In this document: positions 38,048-50,600 of the stretch, one piece after another | How the letters are laid out: every line of letters starts with the position of its first letter | Numbering within the stretch: position 1 is the first letter of the stretch | Source: Nymphaea colorata | Lineage: Eukaryota > Streptophyta > Magnoliopsida > Nymphaeales > Nymphaeaceae | Assembly: GCF_008831285.2 (NCBI RefSeq) | Contig: NC_045143.1 | Location: forward strand, 496,001-560,000 | Reading direction: 5' to 3' | DNA length: 64,000 bases | Position numbers and translations under genes: made by a program | The notes under the pieces: model-generated | What the model saw: the letters and a program-made list of their open reading frames with translations, nothing else | Databases searched by the model: none | What the model was told of the DNA's origin: nothing

Positions 38048-40460
38048 TAAGTCATGTTTGAGATGGGGAACAAGATTTTTCAGCTCCTTAAGCTAGCGAA
38101 AAAGCACTGCCGCTTTATATCTTTTGTTAAACAACTTGGTCATTTGGAGTATGCGCCAGTGAACAGGAAGTCCACAAATATTTAGACACTTCAATGAAGA
38201 AATCCACTAATTCACGCCTGATTCCTGAACATGGAGGACATGAAGAGAAAGCCCTCAGACCGCTTTTATTGAAACTTTGGCTATGATTTCAGTACAACAT
38301 AAATGGCAATCGATTTTAGAATACAATGTCGTAAAGCAGCCAATTGCTTTCCGCATATGTCAGGAAGCACCATTATTAACTTCTCAAATCTGTACCTCCC
38401 CATCGAAGTTATCCTCAATTTACAACATCAAATATTTCTACTTACACTTGGTTTTTGTTAGTCCCTGCAGAAAGACAAGAAAGGGTCAAATTTACGATGG
38501 GGCAAAAGAAATACTCCACCATTTGTAAATTGTACATCTTTAAGTCAATAGCAAATTCTTTTACAAAGGAATATGCTATAATACAATCCAAGAGAAAAAT
38601 GGGACCTTGACTAACTACACATTAAGCAACCATAAAAAACAAACTTTCAAAAGAAAAAAGAATGATCCTCAGCTATGTTACTATCGGAGGTTAGGCTACA
38701 AAAAAATATTGGTAGGAAACATCAAATGTAGAACATCAGAGAAGATGGTATACAGGTAGGCGCAAAAATAGTCTTCTATCCATGGTTACTACAGTCAATT
38801 GGCTAGAGACTTAGAGAGTCGCCAAAGATATAAACATAGTAAAAAACTAGTGGTCAACAAAGATGTATCCAATGTGTGCAGACTTTGCTCTTTTTCATTG
38901 ACCACAAGCTCACTAAAACCATAAATGGATAATAAGGTTGAGTCAGGTCTGAGACATAAAATGGATAATACGGTTGATTCAGATGCAAGAGTCTATAATG
39001 CTACGACAGCCAGTACCATTGTGGCATTGGAATACTACACCAACCAAGGCTAGGCAGATTTGCCAATACTGTTTTAGTTTTCTTCATTGACAGGAACCAC
39101 TTCAGCACAAAAATGAAAAAGATAGAGAAAGAAAAAGAACAGAAGAATGTGAAAAAAAAAAACAGAAAAAATTTCCTGAATCATCACCATCATAAATTAA
39201 TAATGCTGATCCTATTATTCAATAAAATCCAACACGATTAATATCAACAACTGCATAACTTTTAATTTTTTGAAAAGAGAATATATGCGGCTACAATTTT
39301 CATCAAAATTAAATATGTCAACTGAGACATAAAGCTTGTAAGAAGGAACACTCAATATTAATTTCACAGAAATGCACAAGCAGGAAATAAGAGAACTATG
39401 GAAAACTAGTTTAGGCAATGCAAAACTTTAATTAGGACAATAGAGAAACAAAAAGCCGTAGCTACTCCTTGTCATCATCCTCTTTATGAATCTACACCAT
39501 GGGATTTGATGGCCATGAGACCAACGAAGAATGAACCCAATATCTACAAGCACTAGAAAGCAGGTGAATGGATGCAAATTAAAGGTACTTAGAGTTTGTC
39601 AACTATATTAATTACTTCAGAAGGTGCCTCTTCAATCTTCATATGGTCCTAGATAATAATAGTCACAAATAACGCCTTGGAGTTTTAAATGGCGAAGTTT
39701 TTCCTGGGTATAATACAGCGAGCTTAAAAAAATGAGAAAAGTACAGTAAATTTTTAAAAATTTAAAAAACTAAAAATGAGGAAAAAATAAAATAAGTGAG
39801 AAACTAACAACATAAACATCAAAAGATAAGTAGATTTACAACAAATAAAAAATAGAAAATGAAAAAAAAAACTGTTTGGCATTAAAAAAACTGAAAAAAT
39901 AAAAAAAAAGTGAAAAAAAAGTTAAAAAAACATGTTTTTCATTACGTTTTTTTCCAAAAAAACGTTTTTTTTAGTTTTAAATGGCCATTTAATTTATCGC
40001 ATTTTTTTCGAAAAAAAAACTCACAATAATAGAGACGATTGACTTTATTCTCCCAAAAAAGTAAAATGGAAGACAAGACAAGTAACAAGAATAGGAAGGC
40101 CAATTACTTTTAGTGCCCGCAAAAGGAATTTTCGCCACTCATCCAGATCAAGAAATGTTTCTTGCTTCCGTTGATGTATTTCTCTATTTTCTGCAATGGA
40201 AAAACATCTAGAACTACAAAGAAACCTTTGGGCACCTAGAATCGACAAACCTAGACGTTTAGAACTCTATTAATGAGTCTGCTTAAATCATCAATCCACA
40301 TCTTTATATCATGATGAAATTCACAAACAAATATCTTCTCAAGAAAGATCAGGTTTAGTAGCATGGCAAAAAAAAAAAAAAAAGCACCGCAATTTACAAT
40401 CTAAGCACCTTAATTTTAATACTTCAATGTGTCCTACGTTGCATGGACACGAATACACTT

Positions 40461-40539
40461 TGTGTGTGTGTCAAAGTGTTGGCGTTGGACATGGGTACGG
40501 GTGTCTGACACGGCAAGCCCCAAAAAAATTGACACTTTG

Positions 40540-40550
<11 letters not shown>
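40461..40550. repeat. Inverted repeat, 19-bp arms, next to a CA/TA microsatellite
   Basis: TGTGTGTGTGTCAAAGTGT (40461-40479) is the exact reverse complement of ACACTTTGACACACACACA (40532-40550), with a 52-base loop. The right arm runs into (CA)n(TA)n to about 40590. Confidence 0.85.
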
Positions 40551-40592
<42 letters not shown>

Positions 40593-41766
40593 ACTTTATA
40601 GAAAAAAAAGTAAACTCTGCAAGCAAAATTGCTCAGAAACATCTAAAGTGCATATATTTTTAAGTGCAGAGGTGGTCCACAGACCACAGCCTTGGACTTT
40701 AATACTGTTTTTTGCTTTTAAAATTTAATATGGTGGATGGAAAAATAGAATAATCAATAATAAAAAAAATACAAGTTAAAAAAGCCCATCTGTAAAGTCA
40801 ATGCCAGTTTTTAAGTTTTTAACTTTTAAGACCAAAACCATAAGGTTCTGTGAGAGATAGAGAGAGGGAAAGGGAGAGAGGGGCATTGTGTAGAGGGAAA
40901 GAAAGAGCACAAGAAAAAGACGGGATGATGGAAGACTGGAAAAAGCAGAGGTGAAGGATGTTGGGGAAGACTAGAAGAAGAAGAAAAGAGGTGCAAGCAA
41001 CTCATTGATCAGATAAGTATTAATTTTTTTTTTAGTTTTACAGGATACTTGATTTTCCGACGACCGGCGGGCAGCGATGTGCTGTTGGAAACCGGCTGGT
41101 GGCTAATGCTGGAGACTTTGTATGGAGTGTCAAAGGCCAGATGTCGAATGAAGTGTCAAAAAGTTTTCAATGTTTTTTAGGGTTTTACAAAAAAAGTTGA
41201 GGTGTCATGCACGTGTATCAGTCTACAAGAAGTGTCAAGGAGTGTTGGTGTTGGACACGGTTGAACACCAAAACTTTGCATTTTTTGAAGTGTCCATGAA
41301 ACATAGAATGTGTCATATCTCTTGGTTTCTATCTGTCGACAAGGAATTAAAGCCCTTTTGAGACACCCAAGACAGAAGACATTTGGTCTTTCCAGGTATC
41401 CAGGATCTACACTTATCTCAACATGTGTTGACTGTACAAAATGGTAATTACAAATGAAAATTAGTGCAAGATACTTCAGTTTTACTTGCACGTACCTACT
41501 TCATGGTCAAGAATCCCATAGATGAGGGTTACCATCTCCATAAAAGAATTAGCTACATACAGTTCAGGTTGTAGTGACATGTCTTGACTATAAATTGGCA
41601 AGGTAAAAATACTGTAGCATATGAAAATAGAAAAATTATGAAAAGAATGTCACATAAAAAGGGTGCACTTGTAAAACATAATAACAAGCATAAGTCAATC
41701 AGGAAAATAATAATGAAAAAAATAAAATAAATAAAAACCATACACATCTGCAATGTTTTACATCAT

Positions 41767-42060
41767 ACCAATGTTGTACGTATCGTACGATACATATGTA
41801 TCGTTGCGTTTCAAAAATGTGATACGATACACCACCTGTATCGCATAGTTACGATACAGGCACCATATCATACGATATGTAATGATACAGGTACGATACG
41901 TAATGATACAGTTATGATACATTAATTTTTACTGATTTTTTATGATTTTTTCAAAAAAAATTCTATTTTTTCTGATTATTTTTTTTTAAAATACGATACA
42001 ATTACAATACGTTACGATACAGCGTATCTTAAGACCAGACCAATACGGCTTACGATTGGT
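41767..42060. repeat. TATCG-rich repeat, copy 1
   Basis: It opens ACCAATGTTGTACGTATCG and closes with AGACCAATACGGCTTACGAT. Between these are many TACGATAC/GTATCGTA strings and a T-rich centre. It shares order and much sequence with the element at 49472-49785 in the same orientation. No clear target duplication was seen for this copy. Confidence 0.75.
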
Positions 42061-43302
42061 AAGGTGTTCAAATTTGTGGAGAAATAGCGCTGGTTCCGTC
42101 ACCGTTAATCTGCCGTAGCCGCCACACATTCGTGTCTTTTCTTGTCGTATTCCCTTCCCTGAATTGTCGTTCTCTATTTAATTTTTCTCACTGTCTTGAT
42201 CCGCCGTGAACATCTTGGTTCAGGCATTTAAGCGAACTTGGAAAATCGCTTGCTCCTTCTCCCCTGCGGTTCTTGAGGTCCCAAGAGGAGAGACGTTTGT
42301 GGTTGGCCCAATCGACTTCCCTGGAGGTTGTTCATCCAAACTTGCTCTGTTGGTATGTCAGAAACTTGTTATGCAATGATCTTCTTATTGATTTTGGCCT
42401 TCCATTCTTGAGGTTTTGGTTGGCTTGAGGTTTTGGTTGTCGGCCATTGATAAGAAATAGTTTAGCAACTCTTTGAAGAACATTAGTTTGCTTCAGAGAC
42501 TATTTGCAGTGTTGGAGGCCGTTTATGTAATCTTTGATGGCCAGTAGCTGTTGTGGAGGTCGTCTTAAGTGATTTTAATGGAGGTTTACTAGTTGAATGC
42601 TGCAAACCTGCCATCTCTCATTTGTGGGAGAGATCAGCTTATTTGATTTCAGATCTGATTTGTCAGAAGTGGATTTCATCACATTTGGTGGGCAGAGTCT
42701 AACAATGTTAAACTGCTGAACTTACCCTCTCCAGCCATGAATTAAGTTGATTGTTAATCTTGGTGTGGACTTTTTGTATGTTTGTTGTTTTTTATTGCTG
42801 CTGACTACATGTCCTATCGAATGTGGGACTGATTTCTCATTGCTGTTGTGGATCTTTAGTGCACATTACACGGAGTTATCTCTGCTGCATCTGAATTAAA
42901 ATCAGTCGACCTGATATTTCCGTATTCCTTAGTGCTGATATTTCTTGAGTGCTGATTTCTTGCTGACTGAGTTTTCTTTTACATGAATTATGTTTTAATT
43001 TCCCAAACTGCATCTATATATAGAGCAGATGTTCCTGTTTTCTGTCTAGTGTATTTTCTGTTTTCTGATGTCAGATATTTCATTTTTTACCTGTTAGTTC
43101 GCTGTTTTGCTGCTTTGCTGCATATGTTTTCCTGTTACTATAGATATATGATTGTATGTTGTATATATGATTACAATGAGCAGGGCAGGTTGTGGATGCA
43201 ATTGTGTCCTGATAGTAGATGTAAGTCTTGGAAGCTTTGGCACACTCATGCTCCTCCATTTTTTTGTCTTGCTCATTCACTTTTATGTCCCACGTGAAAT
43301 TG

Positions 43303-43396
43303 GATTGTTGTTTAATCAATCAAATGGTTTTACATCATCTTCCAATTTTGATTGTTGTTTAATCAATCAAATGGTTTTACATCATCTTCCAATTTC
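43303..43396. repeat. 47-bp perfect or near-perfect tandem duplication
   Basis: Units 43303-43349 and 43350-43396 both begin GATTGTTGTTTAATCAATCA. The sequence that follows (about 43440-43640) contains GCAATCAAACAGGGCC and GCAATCAAACATGGCC strings of a type common at MITE ends. Confidence 0.85.
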
Positions 43397-44493
43397 TACC
43401 CATGTGAAATTGGAGGAGAACAAAAAAAAACTTGTAACGGTCAGGAAAAAAGTCTCATATTTTTTACCATGTGCACCAAACAGTTAATTTTACCCTACAA
43501 AAAACTTCCCTGCAATCAAACAGGGCCTCAAATTGGAAGAGGGTAAAATTTCATCCCCTATTTTTTTCCAGAATTCTTTTCCATGGTAAATTTACCATGT
43601 TAAATTCTTCTCTGCAATCAAACATGGCCCTAAATACCACCATAGAAGGGCAATATATCCTTGTTTACGTTGATCAAGCACTGCTGCTCGGTCCACAATT
43701 TGTAGCCATGCTGAGTGCCTGACCACTTTATTCCATCACCCGCAATTCAAGTCAGCACCCACCACCCCCATAAGCCCGATAGAAATCAACCAAAATCTGC
43801 TTTACCATTCACTGAGTGTGAACAGTTCCAATAACGAGTGCCAAACGGCATCCCAACAAGCTAGCCTCCTTTTCAAGTGCCCCAACTTCAATGGTAATGA
43901 TCAACCCGATGGTGACTATGATATGCATAGACACAAAACCAATTTGATCACAAGAACAAAACCTCAAGGACAGATAGAAGACTCACATACCACCAAAGAC
44001 TATGTTGGCGGTCGATCAAGAAACTTCTCTAAAGCGGCCCTGACGCGAGCTGAGTAAGGCAGCAAATAAGATAGAAGGGACCAGGCTTCCAGTGGAGCAA
44101 AGGAGATGGTTAGAATAACACATTTGAAACAGGGAGATCAAGTGGGTAGTGAGCTAATGGTTAGTGGTCAATAGCACCCTAGTTGATGGCATGCCACCCT
44201 GAACCATGATGCAATCAATTGAGAGCAAGCAAGTTCTCACTCCAACTGTTCACAATGTCCTTTTTCATTGTAAATTGATCATTGGCTCTAGACTAGAAGA
44301 ACTGGTCCCATTCAGTCAAGTGCTTGTGCTTGCTGCTACCTACCATAAGACCTCCATCCCTAAAAGATAGAAAGAGGGGCAGCAACAAGAGGTTGTCCTC
44401 TCCTAGACCCACTCACTGTCGTTTTCTGTCTTATGTGATACAAATCACTCGCACAGCTTTGTGTTAGGTCCTTGCTCATTGTTCACAAACTTT

Positions 44494-44934
44494 GTAACAA
44501 CCCGATCGACTTTTAGGCTCAGGCCCTGGTTCGGCAGATCCCAACCTGCCCCCTAGCAGTTTTTGCTCCAACCCTAAAAAAGCTAGGAACCAGGACAACC
44601 ATCTATTTAATAACTCCTTTTATAAGCCCTTGAAGATCCCTCACAATCTTCGGACTAAATTTTTTTGGTGTTACAACCCACCGCCCTTAAGGCACAAGTG
44701 TCAGCGCGTGTGGGACCCTAGGTCCTAGTGTTGAACCGACTCTGTAACAACTCAACCCACTTCTAGGCTCGAGCTCCTAGTTCGGTGGATCCCAACCCAC
44801 CCCCTAGCAGTTTCATCTCCAACTCCAAAAAGGCTAGGAAGCAGGACAACTATCTATTTAATAACCTCATTTATAAACCCTTGAAGATCCTTTACAATCT
44901 TCAATATGAGACTAAATTTTGAGGTGTTACAAAC
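44494..44934. repeat. Long tandem duplication (unit 249 bp)
   Basis: Copy 1 starts at 44494 and copy 2 at 44743. Both begin TGTAACAAC, contain CCCCCTAGCAGTTT, AGCTAGGAA/GGCTAGGAA and ATCTATTTAATAAC, and end near GGTGTTACAA. Divergence is visible but the alignment is continuous over about 190 bp. Confidence 0.85.
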
Positions 44935-45317
44935 TTGCTAGAAACTAATGGGGCTCTTGTGATTTTTACTCACGTGATTACTTATTAGATAGTTGGCTCA
45001 AGCAGTCAAGTGCAAGGATTTTAAACCTTTTCTCCCTCACAGGAGAGCAGGCAAGAGACTAGACCTGGAGTTAAGAATGCAGTTCAGACAGCACAGTTAC
45101 AATTCTGCAAATTCAGAACAAAGTGATTATTTGAGATTCTCTAAACAAAGCATGCCTGCCATTGAGTGGGATAGTAAAAGAAAGCACATGAACTAATAAA
45201 AACAATATGTACACATAAAATTCAGTGGGTAAAAGAATATTTCCTAACAAAAGAAGCTTTTTCAAAATTATGTAGAAACATAGTGAATGATATGTACCTT
45301 AAGAAAGTGACAGAAGG

Positions 45318-47581
45318 TCATTTGATCTCTTTACGTACATCTTCTAGGTTCGCACTCCAGCTAGTCCCGCATGTGCTTGCATTGCTCATAAGGTTAATAA
45401 ATCTGGCATTCCTATCAAAAGTTCCTTCACCTGAAATCAACCTTTCCTCTACCGACTTGGCAATCGCTCTCCGCTTTCTTTGTGATAAATATGGTGGAGA
45501 AACAACAAAAGCACCTCTACTACAAAAGTCGTCTTTATCATCCACATTTCTTCTCTTTGTAGGGTTCTTAGTTTCATTTATTGGTGTTGCTACACTAGCA
45601 ACATCTCTGTTTTGTTTCCTTTGATTAGCAGTCAAAAGTATCTCCTGAGGGCTTTTGCTGCCCGATGCAATGTTATCCCATTTTAATTCCACAGAGAAAT
45701 TTGGTTCCCTTTGTCTTTTTCTTAAAATAGAAGGGGTTTTTGTGAAGGTTTTAGCTGCCTCTTTCAGTATAAATTCTGGGCTTCGTTGTACAAGACCAAC
45801 ATCTTTACAAACGGAAGCAGAAAACCCATGCATGTGTGGGGCAACCACAGGGTGGCTATAAACCTGGTCATCATGAGAAGTGAAGGGACTGTAATTTGTA
45901 GGCTGTCCATAACAAGCTGGCTGCAGCATCTTGAAGCAAGAAGAGGTACATGATTCAGCATCGTGTCCAGGCTTGAGAGGATTGTTGGTTTGCCTGATGT
46001 CACCACTTTTTCTACATGACAAATTAAAGGATGGAATCTCAACAATAGATGATGATTCAGGAATTCTGCAGGCTGTATATGCTTCCTCATTTCGTAAATC
46101 TGATGGATCACGCATTGGAGTCTCAGCTGATTTTGAAATTCTACCGACTCTATTTGTCACACTATTTTCTGCTGGCCTGATTTCTCCATTTCCTAGGCAT
46201 TCCTGAGTAGAGGATGGAAGCACAACATGCTTGCTTGATCTAGTTACTATGTTGGACTGATGGATCTTTTCTGCACATGGAAACCTAGAGGACCAAATGC
46301 TGCCATGATTTGCTAATTCAGAGTCTCGTTTAGCTTGAATAATCTCACCACTCTTGAGAAGCTTCCCTGACTTATTTCTTGAACTTGATTTCCTATAACA
46401 GAGACCAAATTTAGATTTCTGAAGCCCTGACTCAGGAAAGCCAGAAAATTGTCTTTGACCTATAGCGTCTGGAAAGGTTTCCCTGCCAAGAAGTTGCACT
46501 GCAGATTGTTCTAACTTCTCAATAGAAACTGTAGAAGTAGAATCCCCCAACTTGTACTCATGTTCATCCCCTGGTCCAATTATGTTTGCAGGCTGATCCA
46601 TGGCTTCGACACTGGTAGCTACTGCCTGATCCACACAAGAAGCCCTATTTGAAATTGCCTGTAAATTCTCATCAGCTAATGTAGGTGTACCATTGGAAAA
46701 GTTGTTCATGGTTAAACAAGGAGATGATGCATGTTCTCCATGTAATTCTTCCAAAGCCAGCAATGCTATGGTTCGCAAGCCATCATCTACCATGACAGAC
46801 GATATTGGCTTTATGTCAAAAAATTCACCAGCTGCCCTTGCAACATTTTCCAATTCATTATTGGTACTTGATGTGAGACCTGATGATTGTCTTGTGCTTG
46901 ACACTTCACTGACTAGTCGTTCAGCATCATTTGGTCCATTTTTAATTGCACCAAAAACAGCATCTGGGAGTGTCAAGTTCAATTCCTCTCCAGCCAGTTC
47001 TGCAACTTCTATGGATTCAGCATGTACTCCTAAAGTCGATGGTGACAAAGATAACCCAGCTAGGTAAGCATCAACCTTTTTCTTCAAGGAACTGTTCCAG
47101 TGATTCTTGATTGAGTTATCGGTCCTGGATAAGCAAGTAAACAGAATAGGTCACGACCAGAATAACTAACACACATAAAATCGAAGAAATATGCTTCTTT
47201 AAACCTTCTTGTACAACACACACTCACACAAGGATACACACACACATATGGCTTTGATTGTGCTGTCCATTTTATTTGCTGTCTGCCCTTCAAGCCAGAC
47301 AGCACTCAACATGTTGCTCTTTACAAATTCAGATGCATAAATAGGTTCAACATTTCCAAACAGGCAACTTCAGAAAAATAAGTCAAAGTTGTGGATTGGA
47401 TCTTGTAAATGTCCAAAAATCAGCATGAGCTTTATCAAGTCATAAAATTTGATAAAAGAATGTCGAAAAATGATAATTTTTTGCTCCTATATATTTGAGT
47501 CCATCTATGCAACCAGAATTGCCAAAAGAACCTAAAAATTGCTAGACAGCTCCTTAGGTGGCACAACAATGAATACTTATG

Positions 47582-47655
<74 letters not shown>

Positions 47656-50600
47656 GGTGTCATCTACATTATCTGCCATCCAAGGGCTACCCAGCTTTTT
47701 CGTTCTATTTTAGGTTGCTTTCACAAATTTAACCATACGAACAAATGCAGAATGTTTAAAACTATAAGATTCAAAAAGCTGAATCATGAAACTCTGAGGT
47801 GTAGAACAGAATTTCTAAGGGTTATAAAATGAAGAGTCTTGGCCTTCTTGGTCAATTTTATGATTTTTTGTATCCCCGCATTTTCAACTTTATGCATCCA
47901 CCTGCGTCATTAGGTTTCTGGAAAAAAACTTAGAAGATCAGAAAACAAAATTAAGCAGTGCAGGCAAAGCTCCATGCACAGAAACACTGGTTGTTTATGT
48001 ACATCCATGTGTTTGTGTGTGTGAATGTGTAAATTTCCCTTTCTGAAAACGAGGAAGAGGTAGTGCATTTACGGATAATGTTGTGTACCTACAGAAAGGT
48101 TAATTTTCTATACACACTTTATTCTTAATATTAGTAATGTTAAATTGATGCGGAATGAAAAAATCCTAGAAGAAAGGACAGTACTGAAAACACATATTTG
48201 AAAGATAAACAGAGGAACTAATTGCTCTTTGAAAAGTGAAATTTACATTTATGACCATAATGAGTAATGCCTGCATGCATAGAACAAAAGCTGGAAAGAG
48301 ATGTAGCCCATCTACAAGGGGGTCCTAAAAGGCCTCTTTGTCATTATTAAAGTTGATAGTCTGTAACAGCATGCAAGTGCTAGTAAAGTGCAAACATGAT
48401 TTCGACCATGATAACTGTGAATCCATATTCTTTTCTTTCTCCCTTCTTGACTGGTTCTTCTTCCATATCCTTACATTATTACACTTATCATCCAGCAAAA
48501 AGTAGCATTCGAAGGATCTTAGTAAGCCAAAGAAAGGTCCTAGGATTAACTTGGATCTAAAACAGGGTGAACAGCAAAGAAGGGTACTAGGATTAACTTG
48601 GTTCTAGAACAGGGTGAACAGTTTAAGGCTTTAAGCACAACAACAAATAATAATAAGCTTCAAAATCAATTGCTTTGGTTAGACATCTTAAAGGAACACT
48701 TGAAGACAAAGAAAATAACAATTTTATATCCAGAGATGACCATTGCTTTCTATCTGAGTGATGCACCATGAATGTGGCCACTTTCATGGTGATTTGAACA
48801 TCATCATGTTAAGGGAAAAAAAATTATGATACTGGAAATTCTAAACCCAAGTGAACTCCAAGATTTCCAAAGTTAGACAATTATGACAACGATTAGTTCA
48901 ACCTAGATAATTTCCTGCTGTAACCAACAAACAAATTGCTTAACTATGAAGCATAAGTGGCAGTGCACCATAACTAATTATGCACTTCATTTCCATAACT
49001 TAATGACACAAGCCTTAGGGTACCTTCCAGGAAGAACCTTTGCTATTTCAGCCCACTTATTTCCATGTATTTTGTGGGCACGAATAAGTGCTAGCTCCTC
49101 TTCTTTCGTCCATGCATCCTTCTTTATTAGGGGGTTCAAATGGTTATGCCACCTAAAATAAATGGGGCACTGGGTCAACATACAAATCATGATGACTAAA
49201 TATATAATACAAAAAAAGATTAAGTACAAAATACATGAAGATTGCACGAGACAGAAAGATTGCACAAAGAGAAGCATAATAATCAACTCACAAGCATAAC
49301 ATGCATAAACTTGCTAAACTGTATATATAAATAAATACACACACACACTCATGAAACACCAAGGCAAGATGATAAACTTCCTATTTGTTTTGAACACTGG
49401 CAACAATTAGCCTCAATTCAGAAGGCCAGGCTTAGCCTTGGCTAACTGAAAGGATAAATGGTGTAAATCAGTGTTGTATGTATCGTATGATACGGCCCCG
49501 TATTGTATGATACGTATCATCGCGTTTCAAAAATGCGATACGCTACACCACCTGTATCGTACAATTACAATACAAGCACCATATCGTACGATATAATTAC
49601 GATACGTTACGATACATTAACTTTAACTGGTTTTTTATTATTTTTTTCAGAATTTTCTCTATTTTTTCTGATTAATTTTTTTTTTAAAATACGAAATAGT
49701 TACGATACGTTATGATATTTTACGATACAACGTATCTTAAAGCCAGACCAATACGGCTCATGATATGCTTTTTACAACATTGGCCTAAATCAGCCTGTGA
49801 TCAAGAGGCAACTGGACATACTAGGATAGAATGGCCCTTATAGCATTCTCACACTTAGTGGATAGCCTAGTTGAGTAACTTGAATTTGACAGTAGTGAGG
49901 CCAGCTAATAGACTAGTTGGAACCCTCATCCACATGTGGATCAGGTAGGCTACTTTAATCTTGCATTCATATGTCCTACTAAATCGGCAGGGGCAGGATC
50001 ATAATAACTGAGTTTAGACTTTTAGTTAAAAGAAAAAATACATGCATAAAATGTAAGTTTTTTGAATCCCAGCCAAATTGGAACTGGGTAAGAAAGCTAT
50101 AGGCTATAGCAAGCCATTCGGTTAGGTACCCGATCCAAAGAAGAAAATGTCATATCTGGCATACAGCCTGAATACAATGGGATTCTGCATGCAGAATGAA
50201 AATGTCTCTGAGAAGGTTGGAACGTAAGATCATCTATCTTGTGCCAAAAGACATTAGGCACAGTTGTTGCACAAAGCAACATGCCAACAATAGCAATTTG
50301 ATAATATTGTTATGTCAAACATTTGGGTGTCAATGATATACAACCCAACTCTTGCCCCATTGTTAGGTTAAAATTCAGATAAATGTTGGATATTTTGGAA
50401 AACTTTTTCGTGAGTCCTCATTTCCTCAAACTTGATGCAATAATTACCCAATTAACACGACATATTATGTTAGCACAAGATACTACAGGTTATTTCCCTA
50501 TATTTTTGCCTAAAAAGGGTATCTCGATTTCAAATGAGTACATAAATACCATGAAACTTCTTAAATAGAAAATGACAAAAAGGTTTAAAGATTGACTTGA

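Larger units (their letters stand above)
38051..45317. other. Intergenic region between the exon-like stretch and the MYB3R 3' end
   Basis: Mostly AT-rich non-coding DNA. Contents: A-rich low-complexity sequence at about 39690-40020 with a perfect 10-bp-arm hairpin; a (CA)n(TA)n tract with an inverted repeat at 40461-40590; a TATCG-rich repeat at 41767-42060; a possible untranslated exon around 42060-42355; a 47-bp duplication at 43303-43396; and a long tandem duplication at 44494-44934. No protein gene was recognised. Confidence 0.55.

Noticed and set aside
42060-42355. Possible protein gene start on the plus strand
   Set aside because: A GC-richer segment ending in a donor-like GTTG/GTATGT could be an untranslated first exon, but no open frame or downstream exon supports a protein.
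45655-47067. Plus-strand frames opposite the last MYB3R exon
   Set aside because: Antisense shadows; the minus strand is one continuous 602-codon exon in phase with the MYB repeats.
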